This document shows positions 45,640-56,805 of a stretch of DNA of 64,000 nucleotides, piece by piece. Position numbers and translations under genes: made by a program. This stretch comes from Imbricaverruca yamaguchii (lineage: Eukaryota > Arthropoda > Thecostraca > Neoverrucidae). The stretch is from the NCBI GenBank assembly GCA_034440575.1, contig JAOTOL010001234.1:248001-312000 (forward strand), given 5' to 3'. Each line of letters begins with the position of its first letter. The first letter of the stretch is position 1. The notes under the pieces are model-generated. The model was not told the DNA's origin. It did no database searches and was given only the letters and a program-made list of their open reading frames with translations.

Positions 45640-47880
45640 GAGCTGGCGGAGTTGAACGTCGCCACCTACGCGGTCGCTCGCCCGCTGGCCACTGGCTTTT
45701 TATGGCCGACATTACCGGCCGAGATGTGCGACTGAGGCGTGCGCCCGGCGATGCTCGGCAGCGCCTCCGACGGGGCGTGGGAACGCCGCCGTCTGCACCA
45801 GCCAGGCCCGGCGGCAGGGCCAGCCGACTGGCGCCTCCAGACCGGAGATCAGCTGCTGGGCAGCCGCCGCGCCGGTCAGCCGCCTGACACGCTCTCCCGA
45901 CCGGCTCTCGGGCATCCTGTGCAGAGGCTCCCGGGAAGGCCGTGTAGGACGGCTCCCGGGCGGTGCAGGCCGACTGTCGGGCGGGCTGGCTGGCTCGCCT
46001 CACCGGGCAGGCTGTCGGGCTCGGCTCCCTGTGCAGGCAGTTGGGGATTCGACTCTTCCGGCAAGTCGTCAGTAATGTACTTGGTGGCAGCGCCGTGGTG
46101 GCACACATCCAGAGCGCCTACACCCTGTCCGGCTCTGGTCGACATCGCCGTGGTAGCACACAGCTAGGATGCCTACACCCTGTCGACAGCTACTCGACGC
46201 ATGAGAGACAAACAACTCAGCTTCCAGTGTATGTCACGAGCGGCAGACCGCCGCCGGCTAGGGCCGGGCTGGTTCACCGTCAGATGTCGGACCGCCTGTC
46301 CACTGCCCTGGCGTCAGGTGTCGGACCGCCTGTCGTCAGGTGTCGGACCGCCTGTCGTCAGGTGTCGGACCACCTGCCCGCGGCCCTGTCGTCAGGTGTC
46401 GGATCGCCCGTCCACTGCCCTGTCGTCAGGTGTCGGACCGTCCGTCCGCGGCCCTGTCGTCAGGTGTCGGATCGCCCGTCCACGGCCCTGTCGTCAGGTG
46501 TCGGACCGCCTGTCCACGGCCCTGTGGTCAGGTGTCGGACCACCTGTCCACGGCCCTGTCGTCAGGTGTCGGACCACCTGTCCACGGCCCTGTCGTCAGG
46601 TGTCGGACCGCCTGCCCACGGCCCTGTCGTCAGGTGTCGGACCGCCTGTCCACGGCCCTGTCGTCAGGTGTCGGGCCACCTGTCGTCAGGTGTCGGACCG
46701 CCTGCCCACGGCCCTGTCGTCAGGTGTCAGACATCCTGTCCACGGCCCCGGTGCGTCCGTGCCACTGTGCGGCTCAGTCGGGACAGTGTGTGTGTGTGTG
46801 TGGCCGGCCGGAATTGTGCCATGGCGCCACAGGGCGCGCCGCGTGCGCGCCCGCACACCTCCCGCCACCTTCTCCGACGTGGGAACGTAATCTATTAGTG
46901 GTAACGGCCGTCTTTGTCAGCCGCCCACGCCGGCGCAGGGAAATGCGTGGGCTCATTTTTGGCCACGGTCCACTTGGTTTCCTTTGTTTTTAATTGGGCC
47001 GAATCAGGTGAATTCTCAGGGCCGACATCCATGTGGCCGGTCGTGCGTTGTTGCGATACTTTTTCTCTCCTGTCCGTCCCGCAGCGGGAGCGCTACTTTT
47101 CCGCCCGTTTTGCGAAATTGCTGCGAACGTCGGTGGGGTGGCACGAGTCGGCTGGCACTCCAACCCTGTCGCGTGTCGGCAGAAGCGGTATCGGGAGATG
47201 GCCCCGACACAGACGGTAGACGCACCGGCGATAGCCGCCGTCGCAGCGCTGAATTACGACAGTTTATCGCTGCAGCCGGGCCGCCACCGCCGGCGTCACC
47301 TCTGACCTGCTTATTTATAATTTCCCAGCGCAATTACAGGCGGCCGGTGGCCGGCGGCGGAGCCAGGCCCGGCCGACCGCCATTACGCCAAATGGCCGGC
47401 TGGATGGACGGGTGTCCGGCGGCTGTGCCCCCGGCATCGCTCCGCTAAACCCCGCGCCTCGCCGCGCCGCGCCGGACGCTCTTCAAACAGCACGCATTCT
47501 TCGCATTGGGCCGCGTGCGATATGGTTTTGAGCGATTCGAACTGGTCGCCGCATTGAAGAGCAGGCATTGGTCGGGTCTCTGGACGCGGTCACAAAGCGG
47601 CCGACCGTTTAAACGGCGGCCGGTGCCCGGCGTTTGGCACCGGCCCGTGCTCTTTGGTGTGTTGTGACGGTGGTCGCCGGCCACACAGGTCCCCCGGCGA
47701 GCTGATCCGTCTTCCCCGCTCGACGCTGGGCTTTTGTCGGGCGAAGACGGCGCGTTGGGCTGGCGGCGAACAAAGGGAGGGGATGCGGGCCGGCTACCTG
47801 GCAACCGGCCGCCACCGCCCCCGGCCCTGCTCCTGGCGGCATGCGCCATCATGGTGCACCCGGGCACGGCGCCACAAGTG
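45640..47880. other. CpG-dense block
   Basis: GC-rich DNA flanking the 34-bp array on both sides. Many overlapping frames on both strands carry no recognisable domain. Confidence 0.45.
46270..46750. repeat. 34-bp minisatellite, ~14 units
   Basis: The unit includes CCACGGCCCTGTCGTCAGGT and GTCGGACCGCCTGT. Exact 34-bp spacing was measured at 46501 and 46535. Two short units lack the CCACGGCCC part. Confidence 0.95.
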
Positions 47881-48994
47881 TAGCCGATTAAAACTTGAAG
47901 TGGAAATTCGTTATCTGCATGCGATCGGTTGTTCTGGGCTTATGTCGTCCTGCAGACGTGATGCGACACTGGGCGTCACCACATGCGTCCTCATTGTCGC
48001 GATGCACACAGCTGGTGCATGAGCCGAACAGACCCCGTCACTATCGTGAAGATCGAGTGGGAGCGGTAGGAGAGGATGTGGCCGCAGAAAAACGGCCAAC
48101 CAAGCAAGATGTGGCTTCGGCCAGCATTCTGTACTGCACGCGGGTAAATTAATGAGGGGTCTTCGGACCCCGGAGATGGCGTGCGATCGCAAAAACGCCT
48201 TATTGTTTCACAGGGATGCGACTGCCACCACAAGGCGGGACGGACGACCACGCACGGGACGGGAGGCCGCTCCCCAGATTAGGAAGAGTGAGTGGACGGG
48301 ACGGCCAGGTGGTGGCACCTGTTCACTGGCCCGCGGCGGTGGGGCTCCCATGTGTAAGATGCGGGAATGCACTACGAATGTCTATGGAGGGGGAACTGGA
48401 GACGATCCGTTTTACGCGGTCTGAGAAATGAACGGTGTCCAGTGGATGTTCCGTTGAAGTGTGGGATGTTATTTGCGTGTGTGTTTGTGAGTCTATCTGT
48501 GCATGTATTTTGAATGGTTTTTAATGTGTGCATGCATTTACCAAATACATACTAACGATTCAAAATTGCAGTTGCCGTTGAATTACAAACCGGGTTGGCG
48601 TACAAGCAAATAATGTACAAACCAGTGACATTTGTTATCATGTATGGAGTGCGAAGCTGTTGGTAAGACCTCAGCCCAGTCGTCGCCAGGGTATCACACC
48701 GCGCACTGCATCGTACCCAGCACCAAATTGGCACCAGAAATTGGTGCGCTGCACCTGCCAACCTCGCCAGCCACGCCACCTACGCAAGCCACACGAGCAA
48801 TGTCAGCTATGCACTGTCGGCCATACCGGGAATGGCGTTCGTGCCAGCCATGCCAGCAATGTGGGCCGTGCACAGTGAGCGGCAGCGGCGGCGGCGGCGG
48901 CGGCTCCATTGTGCTGCTACTGCCAGTCGGCGCTAGTCCAGGTGGGATGTGACGTCCAGCTCGGCGACCGCCACCGCTCAGAGGACAGGGCAGA
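47881..48994. other. Unassigned DNA
   Basis: No gene supported. A (GGC)n tract lies at about 48884-48902. Confidence 0.4.
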
Positions 48995-49255
48995 GATGTC
49001 CGCCCAGAGCAGGACAGGGAGGGCTCCTGAGACCCGCTCCTGAGCAGCACGGCAGGGGTCCCGAGACCCGCTCTTGGACAGGGCGGCGGGCGGACCTCCT
49101 GAGACCCGCTCCTGAGCAGCATGGCCGGGCTCTCGAGACCCGCTTCTGGACAGGACGGCGGCACTCCTGAAACCCGCTCCTGGATAGGATGGCAGGGCTC
49201 CTGAGACCCGCCCCTGGGCAGGACGGCGTGGCTCCTGGACAGGACGGCAGCGTTC
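48995..49255. repeat. 34-35 bp minisatellite, ~7 units
   Basis: The unit includes GAGACCCGCTCCTGAGCAGC and ACGGCAGGGGTCCC, with GGACAGGACGGC variants. Confidence 0.85.
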
Positions 49256-51239
49256 CTGAGCCCTGATCACAGGCAGGAAAACATAATTTGAGGTCATTAC
49301 ACCCAAGTAGTCCATGCATCTGTGTATACCATTTGTATACCTCCAAAATATAATAATGCATGTAACTTGCCCGTTAATAATTGGACGCCATAGGGACCGT
49401 GCGTCGTTGCCATGCTGTAAACTGCCGCCCCCCCCCAATGAGACTTTAAAGATGGATGAATGACCAGCCGCGCCCATGCTGCAGTGTTTAGTGTGTGTCG
49501 GCGGCAGCGGCTGGCGCCGGACCGAGCCGAGGCGTGTTTGGTTGGCGGCGGGTCCGGTGACGCGCGTCTGGCTGCTGCTGCGCCGCCCGCACCGCCGCCG
49601 CGCCGCCACCGCCGACCGCCGCCGCCGACCGCCAGTCTTACCCGTGCCGCCCGCGCCGCCGCCCGCGCCGCCTCCCAGTCAGTTTGTGTGTGTACCGCCC
49701 GCTACCGCTACCGTGCAACGTTGAGTGGGAGGTGGCCGCCACTGCCATGGCAGCAGCTGCCGGCCCCCTGTGAGCCGGTGCTGAGTGCTGTTCAACGTGT
49801 CATGGTACCCATGCTCGGCGGCACAGTATTCCAGATGAGGTGGGTGCCGACGGCTGGATGTCTGGAGTGGAGTGACATCCAATGTCTCTCACACTCTGGC
49901 ACGAGGACTTTATCAAAATTGGGAGGGGGGTACTTCCCCTCTGCTGGACATCGACCAGCTGATTAGCAACATCAATGGTTCTAGGATGTCATGTCGTGGG
50001 TTAGTGTCGACTTTCCCCTGCTCCGTGTGTTGGAGGGTGTCGTGACGTGACTTATCGTCAGGGTACCCCTGCTCCGTGTGTTGGAGGGTGTCGTGACGTG
50101 AGTTACCGTCCAGTTACCAGTGTCGTGAAGGCGGCGAGGTCAGACCTGCGTCAGTGACGCATTCGGCTAGGAAACCGGCCGACGGGCGGCCACGGGCGTC
50201 GTGACTCATGCCGCGCTCGTGGAGAGGAAAGTGAGCGGCGGCCGGACACGGTGACTGAGCAGCCGCCTTCCCGGAGCGCCATCTCGGCTGGCACAAAGTC
50301 GCTGGCTGTGCGCCCGGCGCCGCCTCCACACTCCGGCACACGGTCGCCTTTTATCCGTGCAAACGAGTTTGGTGGAGGTCACGCTGGCCGGCGCGGCGTT
50401 TTCCGTTGGCGTGCGTGGCGTGCCGTGCAAGCGTCTGCGGCGGCACGCTGTCCGGCCGCATAGCTCAGCCGGCAGCTGGGTGTCGCGCCGCGCCGGCTCG
50501 TCGGTCGCGGCGCGCGCTGGTTGGCCGGCGACGCGAGCTGCCTGCGGCCGGCTGCGGTGGTGCGGTGCCGGCGCGTGGCCGTGGTGGGCTCGCGTGTGAA
50601 CTGGCCAGCGGAAGTGTGGCTGGGTCACGCCACCGCCGCCACCACCCGTCCGCCGACAAACACTCTGTCTGTATCGAGTGACCAAGCGGCCCATTTGCTG
50701 CGACACGCCGGTACGACTTGAGGGAAATGATTCCGTCATGACTAGTTAAGCTTCGACCCCGGTGACCATTCGTCGGCTGATATCAGGCGGCGTCGAACGG
50801 CGGAGCGAGCTGTCGTGCAATGAGAAACCAGCCGGACGCCGCGTGGCTGGACACCACCGGCCATCCAGCCGTTGCCCTCAGCTGGTGGTGGCAGTTGTAA
50901 CTGACCCCTTACGCGCTCGGTGCCCACTTACGCGCTCGTTCTGGAGCCAGTCGGCTCACATGTTTTTGTATTCTCTCTGTCTCTCTCTCAAAATGACTCT
51001 CGTCGGACCATCGGGATAGAATCTATCAATAACTCGCATAGGGTCACTTGACATTGATGTGCGAAAGTGGCACCTTCGGCGTCCTTGTGGCGACCGAGAC
51101 CTGGTTGGAGACGTGCACCCCCATCCGTCTGCTGCGTTAGATGCGAGCATCGCCCCGATCAGCGTGGCTCCGGCTGGACGGCGACTGCCGGCCAGCCGAG
51201 CTTTACACTGGTGCGGCGTAAGGCGCCATTGGCGACGCC
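49256..51239. other. CpG-dense block with short repeats
   Basis: 49455-50940 is CpG-dense and includes GCC-rich tracts (49575-49670) and the duplication at 50006-50110. No exon supported. 50940-51239 is a transition into the 63-bp array. Confidence 0.4.
50006..50110. repeat. 51-bp tandem duplication
   Basis: CCCCTGCTCCGTGTGTTGGA recurs at 50015 and 50066, each followed by GGGTGTCGTGACGTGA. Confidence 0.85.
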
Positions 51240-51905
51240 GCGCGAGCGAAGGCGGGAGGCGGGCTATTGACGCCGTGCCGCAGGCGCAGGATCGGAGCCA
51301 CTGGACGAGCGAGGGCGGGAGGCGGGCTATTGGCTCCGTGCCGCAGGCGCAGGATCGGAGCCACTGGACGAGTGAGGGCGGGAGGCGGGCTATTGGCTCC
51401 GTGCCGCAGGCGCAGGATCGGAGCCACTGGACGAGTGAGGGCGGGAGGCGGGCTATTGGCTCCGTGCCGCAGGCGCAGGATCGGAGCCACTGGACGAGCG
51501 AGGGCGGGAGGCGGGCTATTGGCTCCGTGCCGTAGTCACAGGATCGGAGCCACTGGACGAGCGAGAGCGGGAGGCGGGCTACTGGCTCCGTGTCGCAGGC
51601 GCAGGATCGGAGCCACTGGACGCGCGAGGGCGGGAGGCGGGCTATTGGCTCCGTGCCGCAGGCGCGGGATCGGAGCCACTGGACGAGCGAGGGCGGAAGG
51701 AGGGCTATTGGCTCCGTGCCGTAGGCGCAGGATCGGAGCCACTGGACGAGTGAGGGCGGGAGGCGGGCTATTGGCTCCGTGTCGCAGTCGCAGGATCGGA
51801 GCCACTGGACGAGCGAGGGCGGAAGGAGGGCTATTGGCTCCGTGCCGCAGGCGCGGGATCGGAGCCACTGGACGAGCGAGGGCGGGAGGCGGGCTATCGT
51901 GGCTT
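51240..51905. repeat. 63-bp minisatellite, ~10.5 units
   Basis: The unit includes GGAGCCACTGGACGAGCGAG, GGCGGGAGGCGGGCTATTGG and CTCCGTGCCGCAGGCGCAGG. The period is 63 bp (51301 and 51364). 63 is divisible by 3 and the unit has no stops, so a 359-codon minus-strand frame and a 262-codon plus-strand frame both span it. Neither has non-repeat support. Each unit carries CTATTGGCT, an inverted CCAAT-box-like word. Confidence 0.96.
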
Positions 51906-52952
51906 CGTGCAGCTGGTGCAGGACCGGACATATCGCTGTTGCAGACACGTTGCGGACTGACTGCAGCTCCATTCTCATTCCGGTGGGGTCATAATGATAG
52001 GTGTAGTTGGCTTTCGGAAGGCAGGGTGTCATCACCTTGTCATCACTTGTATTGACATGCCCTTCCTTAATCTAGAAGTAGCCCAGCAGTCACCAAATAT
52101 CTCATCTTTAGAGGTATACAGTACCTTTCGTATTTTGACTTGCAACGCAACGAATAACCTGCCTAACTTCGTCGAAAATTGAGCTCGTTTCCCTTCGTCT
52201 TTACTCTGTCTTTCACTCTTGCACTGCTTAAATTGACTATCGTCAGCACAGCCTCTGGCTTCCCAGTAAACGCCGCCGTCCGCAACCCGCAAGAGGTACC
52301 GTGATTTGAGTCTCACTACGACTGTTAAGCTGCGAGCCACCTGTGGCAGCCGCGCCGACACCGAACGCTGCACTGGCTGGGGGAGTCCGGCATCTTGCGA
52401 CAAAATATCCACTCTCTTGTCTATTACAGGTGCACTGATGAACACCACACTGACTGGCGACGGTCTTAGATAGTCTTTCGTTTCTGTTAGCCCGAGGCTG
52501 GCCGCAGGGATCACTTGCCAGTGTTGTATTCGTGCCGATTTCTTGGCCAGTGTTAGGAGAATACGTGTTCTTCGCACCACCGATCAGTCATACACATCTG
52601 GGTCGTACTATTTTTGTTGTGCACTGCTCGACGTCCTAACCTGTTTCACCTGCGTCGGCGACATTATCACGCACATCAATCAGCGCCCTGCTTATCCTGT
52701 CAGACTCCTCTAATTCATGAAGAAAGTTGTTTCTTACCTATCGGCCAAAGATTGATGTCAGATATGATGCTTCAAGCACCGGACATTTGTTTGTGCCTTA
52801 CGATCCAGGGACCGAAAGGGGACCTCGCTGGTGACTCAAGACTGACAACATCCTCGAGCCGCCTGTGGCAGGATAATTTTGCTGCCCTTTCTTAGTTCCT
52901 ACTTGCTGCCCACAGATGTTATTTTGCTTCCATTACGACATCCTGTTCTAAA
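51906..52952. other. Unassigned DNA
   Basis: A 182-codon minus-strand frame (52032-52580) lies in non-repetitive sequence. I recognise no domain in it, and a frame of this length is expected about once by chance in this much DNA. Confidence 0.35.
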
Positions 52953-53345
52953 GGACTGTTCACACCTAGCGTAATCTCCACGCATTGTCGGAATCGACGC
53001 AAAGCTAGCGGGCAGTTAGCATGGAGCCAAATGAGTCTGCTGATTCTGCCATTGCGCCGGCCTTGCATCAGTTGTCTGCCGAGTCCTACAAAACGCTGGC
53101 GATTTCCGAGCGGACAAAGTTGGGTTTTCTCAACTTTTTTCCGCTCGGCACACCAGCGGCCTTGACGCAAGGTCGACAGACTGCTCGGGATAAACTGCGG
53201 TCGCCATATTTGCTAATCTTCGGCGGATTTTGGCCACATCGGCTGCGGTTTTTTCAGCATGTCTCAGCATGTGAGTCGGGATTACGCCTAGTCTGTCATT
53301 CCGCTGGCTTTTTTGCGTTGATATTTCGCCAGGTGTGAACAGTCC
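52953..53345. mobile_element. DNA-transposon-like MITE, 393 bp, 19-bp TIRs
   Basis: The left end GGACTGTTCACACCTAGCG (52953-52971) is matched on the opposite strand by the right end (53327-53345) at 18 of 19 positions. Inside, GCGTAATC and AACGCAAA/GACGCAAAGC words are also mirrored. TTCACACC-type ends are reminiscent of PIF/Harbinger elements, but no transposase or 3-bp target duplication is visible. Confidence 0.7.
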
Positions 53346-54519
53346 ATGAAGCCCTAATGTTACTTTGTGCATGCTTCTTAGCTGGCATCCTACCTTTGTG
53401 GTCCCACCAGGAGCATTTTAGATCGTGATTCCTCAGAACTTTGCTAAAGCCTGGAGACGCCGCTGCATGCACATCTTCTATCAACAATTTACTCCATTGA
53501 TGCAGCCTTGTTTTGGAGAGCTCGTGGTTAGTCGCAACTGCTACAGCTGGTCACTTTGTCAGACCACTGAGTGAATGCTCGTGTGCAAATGCCCGCAAGG
53601 GTAATCGCATTTACAACTCGTCAAAACCCAAGCGACATCGTCGTACTTCAGCGTCGCCTTCAGCTACACCATCTTGATCAAGAGGTAAAAGAAAGTATAT
53701 TGATTTTCAGTATGTCGTGTGACACAAACAAGGGCTACACATCTCTGGAAAACATCTATCGCACAACTTAGTAATCGTTGTATTTGCGTTTTCCGGTGAA
53801 TCCGGTTTCCGTTAATATTTACATTCGAACGTCATCACCGCAATCATTTCTGTTCTCTTCCTGTCCCCGGTACAAGACTGTATCTCAGTTTATGGATGAA
53901 CCAAAGGAACTTGATACAACGTGGAATGTTTTGGATCCTGGTGTTGGGGCGATTTTGGCAGGGGGGAATTCGACCATGTCAGCGTGGACGACCATGGCAT
54001 ATACGCTCGACTGCCTGTCATCTGAACGGCTGGCTACATGCTATGGCTCGAGCTGACGAGTTATAGCTCAAAGGACATCTAAATGACTCATCTCTATCCC
54101 GAGCTAAAGGAAAGATCCGTAAAGTATGCACGAGAAAGTGCCGAGTTTTACACATGACACGATTTCCGACACGGACAAGAGTCGCGTTGGCCAACATTCC
54201 ACAATGCCGTACAGATGCTCCCAGCGCCTCCAAGCTTCCTCACCAACCCTTCTTCCACGATATTTTGCTCCGGTGGTGAAGAGCTGTCTGCTCGAAGCTA
54301 GTGCTGTTGTCGCCGGACTGCTCTATTGTTGTTTTAAATTGCAATTCGTAGATGGGACGTAATGCATGCTTGGAATGATTTCATCTCTTGTGCTTGCGAC
54401 ACGGTGAATAATGTTAAGCAGTGTTAATTTTTGTGTAATGCTCCTCGACCACAACGCGATATGCTACAACCCAGCACAATGCCCTTCCTGTGACCCTGGC
54501 GTCCGTTTCCTGCTACCCA
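53346..54519. other. Unassigned DNA
   Basis: Frames of 66-92 codons with no recognisable domain; no repeat seen. Confidence 0.4.
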
Positions 54520-54905
54520 CCTTGGACCGAGATTCTGTCATCCGTCACACCTTGGACCGAGATTCTGTCATCCGTCACACCTTGGACCGAGATTCTGTCA
54601 TCCGTCACACCTTGGACCGAGATTCTATCATCCGTCACACCTTGGACCGAGATTCTATCATCCGTCACACCTTGGACAGAGATTCTGTCATCCGTCACAC
54701 CTTGGACCGAGATTCTGTCATCCGTCACACCTTGGACCGAGATTCTATCATCCGTCACACCTTGGACAGAGATTCTGTCATCCGTCACACCTTGGACCGA
54801 GATTCTGTCATCCGTCAAACCTTGGACCGAGATTCTATCATCCGTCACACCTTGGACCAAGATTCTGTCATCCGTCACACCTTGGACCGAAATTCTGTCA
54901 TCTGC
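54520..54905. repeat. 30-bp minisatellite, ~13 units
   Basis: The unit includes TCATCCGTCACACCTTGGAC and CGAGATTCTG with almost no indels. Differences are mostly GTCA/ATCA and ACCGA/ACAGA. Open on both strands in several frames; not coding. Confidence 0.97.
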
Positions 54906-55149
54906 CATCATGGCCACATCATCCACCGGCCTTGATCATCTGGCATGTGAATATTTTAACCTGTCGCCCAGACCATATACTATGTCATTAAGATGCTGCG
55001 ATGCGTCACCCAGATCACATCTTGTCGCTGGAATCCTATGATCTCAGTCATTGTGGCCTGACAAACCATCACCCAGGTCTTATTCTCTGATGCCAAGACC
55101 TTGTCACCCATCGTCGGAACCTTACCCCCGTCACTGGATCCCAAGCAGC

Positions 55150-55675
55150 TGTCATCGGAACCTCATCGTCTGTCACCCGGACGCCACCGCCCACAGCCAA
55201 GGCCGTAACACTCACACATTATCCTGGGTCTCGGTACCCGTCGGTCAGACTGTTGTCTGTGGGACCTTGTCACCTGTCATCGGAACCTCATCACCTGTCA
55301 CCCGGACGCCACCTCCCACAGCCAAGGCCGTACACACACACATTATCCTGGGTCTCGGTACCCAGGATAAGACTGTTGTCTGTGGGACCTTGTCACCTGT
55401 CATCGGAACCTCATCACCTGTCACCCGGACGCCACCTCCCACAGCCAAGGCCGTACCACACACACATTATCCTGGGTCTCGGTACCCAGGATAAGACTGT
55501 TGTCTGTGGGACCTTGTCACCTGTCATCGGAACCTCATCACCTGTCACCCGGACGCCACCTCCCACAGCCAAGGCCGTAACACTCACACATTATCCTGGG
55601 TCTCGGTACCCGTCGGTAAGACTGTTGTCTGTGGGACCTTGTCACCTGTCATCGGAACCTCATTATCCGTCATCG
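55150..55675. repeat. 123-125 bp tandem repeat, ~4 units
   Basis: Units carry GACTGTTGTCTGTGGGACC (spacing 123, 124, 125 bp at 55251, 55374, 55498, 55623), CATCGGAACCTCATCACCTG and ATTATCCTGGGTCTCGGTAC. The middle units contain a 9-bp hairpin (ATCCTGGGT and complement). ~22-bp subrepeats based on CATCGGGACC follow to about 55730. Confidence 0.93.
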
Positions 55676-55730
55676 GGACCCATCATCCGTCATCGGGACC
55701 CCATTATCTATCATCGGGACTCAATTATTG

Positions 55731-56805
55731 TCATTGCGACCCTGGCACCCGCAATCTGGACCTTATCATCAGTCACCGAAGTTAATGCTCTTTTCTGGGC
55801 CCAGTGGATACATCTGGCAGTTCATGTTGTACCATTAACTATCCCCTGGCCATGTATTTCCGCTCGGGCGTCCGAGCTGTGTTTTGATCTATTTTTTCAC
55901 ATTGTGCTATAATCATTTCATGTCTCCTCTGCCTACACATTTGGTCAAGGGCTTGTTGATTTTCGCTAAGTGTGGGTTCAAATGTCAGTGGCATATCAAA
56001 CAGAGCCATGCACCGATATGCATAGCGATGTGTGTCCTTATTGTGTCATCCGCCTGGTAGGTGGAGCTCATTCTAAGTATATGTATGTGCCATGTGCCAA
56101 GGTCATCTAACTTGCCAGTGAATCATGCAGCAACGCAATGCTGATTATTCAATATGGCGCGGAGTCATAGACATACTTATCCCTTCTGTCCTTTCTCTTA
56201 TTCCTTCCTTCTTGAACCTAACTCCAAACCTGTGGACGGTAAAAAATGTAACTTGGCGGCCAGCTCTCTTCCGTCCTTCTTGAGCGTAACCCCAAACCCA
56301 TGGACGGTTGCAAATGTAGCTGGGCGGCCAGCTCTCTTCCCGCCTTGTGATGCAAAATCAGACTCGCTGCGAATCAACCGCTCCCCGTCAACGAACCCTA
56401 TGTCATGCACCTCTTAGCGTCACACTCGGTCGCGTTAAGCCGACCGGCCTGCCGTGGCAGGGGGCGTGTCTCGGACACGCTGCGTCACACCCGGTCACGT
56501 GACCGGGCGTCTCCAGACACGCTGCAGACTGGCTCCATCACGGCCGGTCACGTGACCACGACCGGTGGTAACAGCGGAGGCTCGTGGCCTCTGGCGGCGC
56601 GTCCTTGGCGCACGGCCGACCGTGACCCGGCGGCCGGACCGCGCGTCCGGGCGTGGTGGCGCTGTGACGTCAGGATGTGGCGGTGACGTGACGAGCGCGC
56701 TGGCACTGCCCATCCATGTCGCCGGAGGGCGACTTGCTGGTGTGTCAGAGGCTGCACAGTGTGTCAGAGGCTGCACACAGCGGACCAGGCCATCGGTCCG
56801 TGGTG
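55731..56805. other. Unassigned DNA, GC-rich at right
   Basis: Includes the duplication at 56200-56345 and a CpG-dense stretch 56400-56800 with repeated CACGTGACC words. No gene supported. Confidence 0.4.
56200..56345. repeat. 68-bp tandem duplication
   Basis: GGCGGCCAGCTCTCTTCC recurs at 56255 and 56323, preceded in both by a GGACGG...AAATGTA block. Confidence 0.8.

Noticed and set aside
50956..52035. 359-codon minus-strand frame with a 21-residue repeat
   Set aside because: The 63-bp unit lacks stops on both strands; a 262-codon plus-strand frame covers the same DNA, and the non-repeat ends match nothing.
52032..52580. 182-codon minus-strand frame in unique DNA
   Set aside because: Not recognised, and roughly one frame of this length is expected by chance in this much sequence.
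54411..54935. Repeat protein with a 10-residue DRDS-type unit
   Set aside because: The 30-bp array is open in several frames on both strands; no signal peptide, domain or splice context.
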